DNA of 64,000 nucleotides from Siphonodentalium dalli (Eukaryota; Mollusca; Scaphopoda; Gadilida; Siphonodentaliidae), in contig CP136069.1 of assembly GCA_032622095.1 (NCBI GenBank), positions 82,174,958-82,238,957 of the forward strand, read 5' to 3'. Below are positions 22,337 through 31,178 of the stretch, in pieces (positions within the stretch are counted from its first letter, which is position 1; every line of letters starts with the position of its first letter). Position numbers and translations under genes: made by a program. Under the pieces are notes generated by a model. That model was not told where the DNA came from. It ran no database searches and saw nothing but the letters and a program-made list of their open reading frames with translations.

Positions 22337-23613
22337 CATAAACAACCATTATTCGGTCAGATAACAGAAACAAACTTGTGTAAGTTTGAGACGATACATT
22401 ATATAATGTAGACAGTAGGCCTATTATGATTTTAGCGACGTGTACGCAACACGAGTGATATCGGATCAATGTCAGGTGTGTATATGTATTCCCACTTATT
22501 GTTTACACATAAAAACGACATCCTTTTAAATAAAATAATAGTTCGTGCTTCGATGTCGCATAGCAAGGTGCATTTAACAAGATATCGCCGTATAAATAGT
22601 GTTATATGTGGTGCTAGTCATTACTAGTAAATATGGAAATAAAATATGCGTGATAAGTCTCCAACGAGCACGAAAATAATGCGAAAACTAATTTACGTGC
22701 AGATTCGGAACTGGGGCACATTCAAACCGATGCGAACCCAAATGGTAACAGTTGACCGGAAGGGAACCGTGACATTTTCGGGTCATTTTAAGATTCATTT
22801 TTTGTCGCATACAAGTATAATACTAAACTTACTTGTGGTTTGGGAGCTAGGAAATGTATGTATCTAACATTGAGCAACGGTATACTCAAGCGTAGCTTCC
22901 AGAATTGCGGTTAATCACTCGTGGAAATTGGTGGAATATTCCATTGAAAATGCACTTGGAAATAATGACTGTTGTAAACATGTAAAATAAACAAATCTTA
23001 TCGCATAATACTCCATAAAAGCTACTGATTCGATACTAGTAATCATTGTGGAGTATGCATTGTATGTTATATTCTGCATTAACTCACCTTTGTCGCTGGT
23101 TAATTCAAGTTTGGAGTCGACCCTGACATTTGTGACCGGAAGGGCGCCGAGACACGTGCGATTTCGCGCTGGGTCGTCTGCAGATTTCGAACCGATTCTC
23201 GCGGGGCACATGACGCCCCGTGGATACCACCACTACAAGTATATATACTAATACAAGGTTTGGAAGCAGTTGACTCAATTCTAGCATAAAATAGGGAAAA
23301 AATCACCAAAAACCCATCGACACGAGCTCAAGCCATATATCACGTTCGATGAACCACATTCCCACCTTTAATTTGGTATATGCCCCGTTCCGATGCATGA
23401 AAGCATTTTGGATATATTGCAAAATTTGGGCACATTTTCAAAATCGGAAAAACAGTTGAACAGAGAGCGATATAAATAGAACTCCAAATGAGTCCATTGC
23501 TTTAATACACAAACTCTCGTTCCGCGAAGTAACCCCTACATATATCGCACCAAATTAATCAGCGATGCATGCTGATTTCATCCCACCCTTTTAATCAACG
23601 AAACGAGCCATCA

Positions 23614-24090
23614 CTAACGACAAGAAAACTAAGATGCATGCATCAGGTCGGCCGTGAACTATCTACCATAGAGTTGTTGTAGCTATCGATTATACATTTT
23701 GAAACACCTGTCTGTATGTATGTATGTATGTGTGTATGCGTGAATGCATGTGTGTATGTGTTATAGACTCTAACACTGCTCGAATTTGGTATTTAACGTG
23801 TCAACTTGACCTCGCTCATAGGCATGTTTCTGGACCTTGACCGATCCGACTAAAAATTTGTGTGTAGGACTACTTCGATCCCGGGAGCAATATGGACGGG
23901 TCCAATTTCACGTGGGACCATGTTCTCGAACGTGCTGATATAGGCATGTTTCTGGACCAATTGAACAATAGTTTGGCCAGACGCTGTATATACTGGGTAC
24001 TGTCCAGATGGAGGCGATCACAAAAAAAATCCCTAACTAGCCCGAACGAAGTCGAGTACATCAGCTAGTTTAATATATATTTTGGACATT
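23614..24090 (+). repeat. Interior of the outer doll: TATG microsatellite and repeat fragment
   Basis: 'gtatgtatgtatgtgtgtatg' at about 23714-23755, followed by 'tgaccttgaccgatccgac', 'acgaagtcgagtacatcagctagtt' and related wording seen in other dispersed repeats. Noncoding. Confidence 0.45.
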
Positions 24091-24575
24091 TGTCTGTCTG
24101 TTTGTCTGTTAGCTATGGCCAGGAAAACTGCCGGACAGATTTGACGAAATTTGATACCTAGGGGAAATTATTTCCAGGGAGTATTTTGGACGGGTCAAAT
24201 CTTGATCCCGACCTGACTTTGACATTCAAAAAGATAAATTCAAGGTCAAACTGGTAAAACGGAAGTATTTCAACGAAATTTGATACCTACTGTTACTTTT
24301 GTCCCAGGAGTGTTTCGGGTGGGTCAAATCATGACCCTGACCTGATCTTGACATTCAAAATTGTCAATTCAAGGTCAAATCGGGTATAAAGCCGGGCGGA
24401 TTTCGACGGGTACTTTTGTCTTGACTTTTGTCCGGGGAGTGTTTTGGACGGGTCAAATCGTGACCCCGACATGACCTTCACCTTTAAAATAGTCAATTCA
24501 AGGTTAAATCGCGCATTTCTCCGAAAATCAGAGGGGAACATCCCGGACGAAGTGGGGTCCACGAGCTACTATTAT
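24091..24575 (+). repeat. Dispersed repeat with three subunits (GTCTGTCTGTTTGTC family)
   Basis: A microsatellite at about 24091-24110 precedes three diverged subunits of about 115-150 bp. Each has 'gacgaaatttgatacct' or equivalent, 'tttgtcc.gggagtgttt', 'gggtcaaatc.tgacc', 'cattcaaaattgtcaattcaaggtcaaat'. The block ends 'cggacgaagtggggtccac'. A minus-strand relative lies at 2166-2370. The frames here are repeat-driven, not genes. Confidence 0.6.
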
Positions 24576-26010
24576 ATATTTCTAGATTTAGTTACAAACT
24601 AAATACCTGTATATTGTACAAAGAAATGTTTGACAAATATATCTGTATCAATATTACCATACGGGTCATTAAAATAGATACGACGAAACAAATTTTGAAG
24701 GGTGCATGTATCAGGTAAATTTTTATATTTCAAATGATGACAGGAATGCAGAAAGTTGAAGTACCTATACGTAATACTGGCTATCCGCATGAAGAGATAT
24801 ACATGTATATAAAAACCAGATGAGGGATATGTCTGTACAGTTGCTAAACAATTCAGTCATGCAAAAGAGGATCAAAGAGTAAGATACCAAATTTCTGCCT
24901 GTGGTAATGTTTTTTAACGAAATTCGGGAAAATTAGATTACTCTCACCCTGGTTATCCAGAAGATAATTGTGGAATCTGATGACGATCGGACAAGGGGTG
25001 TCGTCTGTAGGATCAACCAAATTATTTAGCCATAAAAATAGTAAAATTGAAGATCACCGCTGGCAGTGATGTCTTCACAAGGACAGTTTGAGAACAAAAT
25101 ATGGCTCACATCTAGCGGTGACCCAAAATATCCACATAAGAAAAAGTTCTCCAATAAAAGCTGGCTGCAGGGTGCGCCAATTGATTCAAATTCGAAATTT
25201 AGCAGGGTGTACTGCTTGTGGCCATGTTTCCCCCGCAAATTTGATAGACTGATGGACAAAACCACTGAATCCGTTGAATCAATATACATGTATACATGGA
25301 TTAATTTATATGCATTGTTATACACAGTACTGGTATATAAAGGTACTGAAAATAACTATGTTACTAGTATACACAAAATAAACCATATATCATGGCTATG
25401 GGTTCTAATATCCGAACATGACAGCTGAGAACTTGGTGTGAATTAAAGAGTGGTGGTTTCTCAAGCATATCTAACCCTCCACGTTAGAAACATGCCATTA
25501 AATGTCATAAGTATAATCTAGCTTGAGGACAGAAGTGATCCATAAAACCCCCCTTAATTCAACCAGGTCCTCGCGCGATGTATGATCGATCACATGATGA
25601 TCTAGGGGGATTATAATTGATGTATAAAACAGCACTGCATGTAAATATAAAATAAAATAGTGCTACATCTTATTACAGATTATTGCCATATATAATCAGT
25701 GATTATACAGACAGTCTGACAAAATAAAGTTTCAGTGACACTCTATCCGAAGAGGGGAATAATTTCATCTGTTACAGTCAATGGAGCAATTATGAATCTG
25801 GAAAGGTGAAATTTCTAAGTAATACTAGATATCGACATGACGCGATAACATATAACGTAAATGCAATATGGCCGCTGGCGACCATTTTTTCCTATGAAAT
25901 TAAAAAAATATTTGATAGCTCTCATCTGATAGATCAATATCAAGATAAATATGAAGTTTGGTGATGATCGGATGAGTGAAGTGGACTGTGGTCTGTGCTA
26001 AACGGTTTAG
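24576..26010. other. No gene recognised
   Basis: AT-rich interior of the outer doll. The longest frame (25066, 120 codons, plus) shows no family motif and has no supporting splice structure. Confidence 0.4.
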
Positions 26011-26016
26011 TAATGC

Positions 26017-26310
26017 TTAAACAGATTCTTACCTTAATATTTTTATGTTCACTTTATAAACTTCACTGAGTCATCTTTGTCATGTATTGAGTTTGATATC
26101 TTTTGTTAACAGTTTATAAATCATGTATGTCTCATGTTTGTTATTTTAATTTATGTGTTTATTATCATTAAATAAAGTTGCATTCCTTAAAAAGATTCTT
26201 ACCTCAATGTTTTTATGTTCACTTTATAAACTCCACTGAGTCATCTTTGTCATGTATTGAATTTGATATCTTTTGTTAACAGTTTATAAATTATGTATGT
26301 CTCGTGTTCG
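26017..26310 (+). repeat. Two direct copies of a 125-bp sequence
   Basis: 'agattcttacctcaatgtttttatgttcactttataaa' wording occurs at about 26023 and 26191, followed in both by 'ctgagtcatctttgtcatgtattga' and 'tttgatatcttttgttaacag'. The first copy ends with AATAAAGTTGCATTCCTT (26171), which looks like the 3' terminus of a retrotransposon or gene. They may be tandem 3' ends of a LINE. Confidence 0.55.
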
Positions 26311-27034
26311 TTATTATATTATATACACTTTATAGTGTGTTTTCAGAACGAAAAAAAATTGAATAAAATCAACAAATTTGTAAATTTAAAAACAATTCAA
26401 ACGTTGTTGTATTCCATGTCCCAGCCCGGACATATACACCAAATTTCAATAATATTCATTGAGAAACAACGGACCAAACGCTATATAACACCCGTATACA
26501 TCTTTTATTCCGTATCGGACTCGGGTACATGTTATAGTAGGTACCGAATTGACACACGTCGACTGGGCGAGTTGGCCCTGGGGCGATTAGGCCGATTCCG
26601 GCACATTCTATAATTTACCGTATGTATCCGTTTACGCGTAGTTTACTTTAGAAAGTTCCGCAATTAATACCGTAAATAGAGCGACCTTATTTGACAGAGA
26701 ATGCCTCTGTTATTGATTATCAAGTTGCTGTACATTAAAAACGACAAATTCACATGCTCGTTCAAGCGCAGTAGTCTATTTTCCCCATGTTAAATTACAT
26801 CCACAAATACTAAATAACGCTAACCTACTGCCGAATGTTTGACACGACAACTGTTAACATATTTGGGCTGAATTCATCTGACGCGGTATTATTCCTCAAA
26901 ATAAACAACAAAACCATCGTTACTTGGAAATGTAGTTTGGGCTAACATTTACATAAATCCTCCAGATCAATTATCCGACACACACGTCAGATGAAAAAGT
27001 CACATGAAGTAACCGGCCAAATTGGCCGAAATAA

Positions 27035-27625
27035 GCGAATAAATACAATTCGCGAATATGAGAAATTGGAAGGAATCTATTTTTTCAACCATTTTGGTTG
27101 CGCTGCAGCAAATTTACAACAATTTCCCCATTGGCCAAAATCGATTCAGAAATAAGTATAGTATAATTATAAAATTGCTTACAAGTTCTTAAATATTTCT
27201 ATGTCAGTATTTATATTCCAAATATTTTATTAATTCCAAAATAAAAGAAATGGTATATTGTCCGGTTTTTCATTTAAATTTACCGAATGAAACACATGCG
27301 AGTATGACCTTTGACCTCGGGGGTCACCTAAAAATTCCGCGAAAATTGAAACTGTGAAGACGCGTCCAAATAATGGATAAGTCATGGTGGTTATCGATGT
27401 ATCGATATTGGAATAATTTAAACATAATAATTAACCGAACAGGCAACATTTTATAACTTTTGTATAGTTTTGAAGAAAATATTCAACACAATAGATTTTT
27501 AACTTCCGGGTCAACTGATCGACCAATGAACACTCAAGCTAATTTGCTGCGGCCTACCAGCCAAAATGGTTGAAAAAATAGATTCCTTCCAATTTCTCAT
27601 ATTCGCGAATTGTATTCATTCGTTT
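27035..27625. repeat. Inverted repeat, about 85-bp arms, 420-bp loop
   Basis: The arm at 27035-27116 ('acaattcgcgaatatgagaa' through 'caaccattttgg' to 'gcagcaaattt') is mirrored at 27540-27625 with few mismatches. The right arm abuts the inner edge of the outer doll's right TIR. Target duplications were not established. The loop is AT-rich and noncoding. Confidence 0.65.
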
Positions 27626-28050
27626 ATCGTTCGAATGATTGCTCATTTCGTTGATTAAATGGGTGGGATGAAATCAGCATGCATCGATGATTAATTTGGT
27701 GCGATATATGTAGGGGTTACTTTGCGGAATGAGAGTTTGTGCATTATAGCAATGGACTCATTTGGAGTTCTATTTATATCGCTCTCTGTTCAAGTTTTTG
27801 TCCGATTTTGAAAATGTGCCCAAATGTCGCAATATATCCAAAATGCTTTCATGCATCGGAATGGGGCATATACCAAATAAAAGGTGGGAATGTGGTTCAT
27901 TGAACGTGATATATGGCTTGAGCTCATGTCGATGGGTTTTTGGTGATTTTTCCCCTAGAGTTAACCCTATGCTAGAATTGAGTCAACTGCTTCCAAACCT
28001 TGTATTAGTATATATACTTGTAGTGGTGGTATCGCACCAGGGGACCTGTG

Positions 28051-28640
28051 GCTATAATCATCACTTCTCATCTGTAACCTGTTCATCTGTCTGTCAGTCC
28101 ATCCATCTGTCAACAATTCTTTGAACATCTTCTCTAGATCATAAGACTGAATGGGTTCATATTTGCTGTGGGTGTTCCCTAGGTGACTCACATTCAGATT
28201 TGTTCAAATGAGGTGACTCTGTCAAATGGTTGTGAAGCCAGGGCCATAACTCTTGACATCCATAGTAATTCTTAAAAACGACTTCTCATGTACCATCAGG
28301 TTGAATGGGTTCATATTTGGTATGAAGGGTCCTTTGGTGACTGTAGTTCAGATTTGTTCAAATGGGGTCACCTGGTCAAATAGGGGCCAAGCAAAGGACA
28401 GTTTCCCTCTTAATATGTTTCCTTCACACGGACCATCAGGTTTATTTTACTGATATTTAGTATGAAGGGTTCTTTGGTGTCTGGGATTCAATAGATGGGG
28501 TCACCAGGTTAAATAGGGTGGGACCAGGGACATAACTCTATGTCTCTATAGTAATACTTAAAATGTCTTCTCAAGAGAGGTTGGACAATTTAGCTTACAT
28601 ATAGTATGGAGGATCCCTTTAAAGTGATTATGAAAAGTTC
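28051..28640 (+). repeat. Repeat A copy 2, right piece
   Basis: It starts with the right target copy GCTATAAT, continues 'catcacttctcatc', a degenerate GTCAGTCCATCC tract, then 'caacaattctttgaacatcttctc' and four subunits with 'cagggccataactct', 'atatttggtatgaagggt', 'ggtgactg' and 'cagatttgttcaaatg'. Collinear with copy 1 at 18645-19110. Confidence 0.8.
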
Positions 28641-29255
28641 TGACTGTTGTGGTCTCCAGAGTCCCAGTCTTATCAGTATCTGCAGTCTGGTGAGCGACCC
28701 CACAGTTTGCGACTGTCTTGTTTGTTAATAAAATTGCTTATTTTGCTTTAATACAACTGCAAGTTGTTCCATATATGCAAACAAAAATAGATTGGTCTCC
28801 ACAATATTATTGTGAGTTGCAAAAAAATCAGAAAACCTATTGATCCTTCTACACAAGATTTATGATATTGTTTGCATTTTGATTCCTAATAACTCATTTT
28901 TTGGGGTATATTAATATTCCACTGGACTGAAAACATAAGGGAGAGGATACTGTGATAGATTTGCATCCATCTTTAGTCAAATCTATTTCCTGATGTCTGA
29001 AATGACATTAATGTTTCTGTTAAATTGACTTGATATCTTATAGCATGATGTCTGGCAATGAAATATATTTTCACTCAATCATGAGCCTCCAGCTCTCTGC
29101 TTGTTATTCTGAAACAATAAAAACGAAAATAAACCTTACTATTGCATGATCTATTTTTGGATTGTATATGTGAGGCTCAAGTTGAATGCATTTGTTTTCT
29201 GTTCATTTCTACTTTATGGAAATAAGTTTTCTCAATAAAGAATAAAGACAGTTAT
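28641..29255. other. No gene recognised
   Basis: AT-rich DNA after repeat A. No supported feature. Confidence 0.4.
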
Positions 29256-29735
29256 TACATCTAGCATTCCTGTCATCAAAAGAGGGTGATATTTGAGATT
29301 TGTTCTTCATTGTTGAGAACCAGTGGTTCTTGGTTAGTAGGAACGAATCTGGTGGTTCTTGGTAAAGAACCAAATGGCTCTGTAAAAAACCAGTCAAGTT
29401 CCCATGGTTCCAAGTGAAGAACCAGAGAATATTATGTGAAGAACCATATGGTTCCGCCTGGTGGACAAAAATCAAAAACCAATTTTGGTTCTTCAAATAA
29501 AAAAATGAAGAACCATTATTTTCCACTAAGAACCAATTTTTGCCACATTTGGTTCTTCGCCGAATAACCAAATCGAAACCTAATCTCACATTGAGAAACC
29601 AAATGGTTGTTGATGAAGAGGTCAGGAAGAACCAGTTGGTTCTTCATAACCCGAAGAACCACAGTGGTTCTTAACTTTGGTTCTGCCTGGTGGACAAATG
29701 AAAAACATATGAAGAACCATTTAGTGCCGTTTACT
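29256..29735. repeat. GAACCA/TGGTTC hairpin-rich repeat block
   Basis: Roughly 25 occurrences of GAACCA or its complement TGGTTC in 480 bp, many as close inverted pairs such as GAACCAGTGGTTCTT, GAACCATATGGTTCC and GAACCACAGTGGTTCTT. A longer shared piece, 'ggtt(c/t)cgcctggtggacaaa' type, occurs at about 29451 and 29681, giving a diverged duplication of about 230 bp. Frames in both directions are open only because the hexamer lacks stops. Confidence 0.75.
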
Positions 29736-29745
29736 TCTGAGAGTG

Positions 29746-29790
29746 CACCCTCTCTCTCTCTCTCCCTCTCTATCTCTCTCTCTCTCTGAA
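29746..29790 (+). repeat. (TC)n microsatellite
   Basis: An almost pure TC run of about 40 bp directly downstream of the GAACCA block. Confidence 0.9.
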
Positions 29791-30144
29791 TAACTAGTTT
29801 ATAAATTTGTGTTAGTGATAAACTCGCTAACATAAATTTTATGTAATAAGCAACTATAAGTATTGTTAACTGCACCGGTACCAGGATCTATAAATAGTAT
29901 ACGTCACTCGTGACTCGCGTGTCGTAACGAATCAGCACCAAAACTCTTAAAGAATGGCTTTATGCATATGATTATATAGCCTGTGCTCATGAATTGGAAA
30001 TTCAATTTTTAAATTCAAGACAGCTAGCCACCATCGGCATTGTTTTTCTCAAAATCAAAAATACAAAAAAAATATTAAAAACATTACTTAATGTAACTTT
30101 CGCTGATGGGGTCATTGTCACAAGGCTCCGCGATCCGATCACAT

Positions 30145-30250
30145 TCATAGCCAGGTTTTTTAATCGATCACAAATGTAGCCAGCTTTTCTATGGCGATCA
30201 CATTCGTAGCCAGCTTTTCTATGGCGATCACATTCGTAGCCAGCTTTTCA
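30145..30250 (+). repeat. 30-bp minisatellite, about three units
   Basis: The unit 'tatggcgatcacattcgtag' + 'ccagcttttc' occurs twice exactly and once in a diverged form (about 30150-30190). On the minus strand it would read as a ten-residue peptide repeat (EKLATNVIAI), but the frame has no gene context. Confidence 0.8.
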
Positions 30251-30269
30251 TATTCAGGCGAGCCCCAAT

Positions 30270-30370
30270 GAATAGTGCTGGGCGATATGACGATATATCG
30301 GGTATAGCCGGTTTTAATTTTGATATCGTCAATAGTATCGTCTGAAATAAAAATATCGTAATACCGTCCC
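30270..30370 (+). mobile_element. hAT-like left-end fragment
   Basis: TAGTGCTGGGCGATATGACG, followed by repeated TATCG/CGATA words (cgatatatcg, gatatcgtc, tatcgtctg, tatcgtaa). This resembles hAT ends of the CAGTGCTGGGCGATA type. No right end or target duplication found. Confidence 0.45.
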
Positions 30371-31019
30371 AAGTTATAATATTCTCCATGTAGGTTGAAA
30401 CCCATCATATGGTCCCAACAAACAGGGAAGTTAGAGCAAGTATAAATGTATAATAGTCCCAAACTTCCCGGAAATACGCAGTCGAAAAAGTTAAAAAAAA
30501 ACATCGGAGCACGTGCTTGTCAAGTTGGATATGCTTCGTCGGAAACATCAAAGCGCTAGCATTAGTTGGCGACGTTGTGAGATGATTGGTATGTCGCGCG
30601 TATGCGACTGGCACAATGACCTCCTTTCAAGTTGGTGCAGCTTGCTCTATCAACCGTAACCGGTTGCTTGGAGGCGGATTACGATGTCAGATTTTTATTG
30701 ACCAAACTAGGTGATCGTGTCAATGTGTGCAAATTGCGAGTAAAATTATTTTGTGGACATGTGCCGTACGGATCATGGCATCACTATCACTTCAACGAAC
30801 GTCAAATTCACAAACTAATTGTTTGATTGTTTATTTGCAAAGCCAACATTTAAGTTGGAACATAGCCAAACATATATACATATATACAAACAAACAATTT
30901 ATACAAACAATTTATACGTTAACAATTATCATATCATACTTCCGTAACAAATTCACCATAATATAATGACTATAAACAGCACGTATACATACGATTCATA
31001 ATTATGCAATTTCCAATTT
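30371..31019. other. No gene recognised
   Basis: May be the interior of the truncated hAT-like element starting near 30272. No coding motif. Confidence 0.35.
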
Positions 31020-31029
31020 ATGGATGTGT

Positions 31030-31175
31030 CTCATATTATATATATACATATATATATACATACATACATATACATACATATATATATACAGATTGTATAC
31101 AAACATGCATACACATACATATACACATACACACATACATATATATATATATAATTCATCTGTATATATAATAGT
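31030..31175. repeat. TATA/TACA microsatellite at the LINE 3' end
   Basis: About 140 bp of alternating ATATAC, ATACATAC and CACATACA words. The LINE is on the minus strand and its stop codon lies directly upstream of this tract in its own orientation, so the tract probably began as the element's microsatellite-like 3' tail. Confidence 0.75.
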
Positions 31176-31178
31176 ATA

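Larger units (their letters stand above)
19358..23222. mobile_element. 3.9-kb DNA transposon with 886-bp TIRs and 5-bp target duplication (middle doll)
   Basis: The left end CACGGGGCGTCATGTGCC and right end GGCACATGACGCCCCGTG are inverted. Arms are 886 bp each: left 19358-21461 after subtracting a 1218-bp insertion, right 22337-23222. Flanks GATAC at 19353-19357 and 23223-23227 are the target duplication. The uninterrupted target, 'gcgataccaccactac' in reverse complement, is present at 28024-28039. Termini beginning CAC with a 5-bp duplication are shared by Transib and RAG-like transposons; an 8-bp duplication GATACCAC read a different way cannot be excluded. No transposase is evident in the 875-bp loop. 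Confidence 0.85.
19336..28050. mobile_element. 8.7-kb inverted-repeat element splitting repeat A (outer doll)
   Basis: The left end CACAGGTCCCCTGGTGCG and right end CGCACCAGGGGACCTGTG are perfect inverted repeats. Arms continue for about 410 bp: 19336-19357 plus 23228-23613 on the left, 27637-28050 on the right. The target duplication is GCTATAGT at 19328-19335 and GCTATAAT at 28051-28058, one mismatch. The 3870 bp between 19358 and 23227 are a later insertion, so the original element was about 4.85 kb. The interior (23614-27636) has no transposase frame, only dispersed repeats. An 8-bp duplication suggests hAT- or P-like transposition, but the ends are not decisive. Confidence 0.8.

Noticed and set aside
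25066-25428. 120-codon plus-strand frame as a gene
   Set aside because: No recognisable motif, overlapped by a 99-codon minus-strand frame, no splice or promoter support, and it lies inside a transposon interior.
23614-27636. Transposase of the 8.7-kb outer element
   Set aside because: Searched by eye for DDE-type or BED-finger motifs in the listed frames; none found, only dispersed repeats.
29209-29875. Minus-strand frames of 126 and 119 codons
   Set aside because: Open because GAACCA/TGGTTC words and the TC run lack stops. The peptides are low-complexity translations of these repeats.
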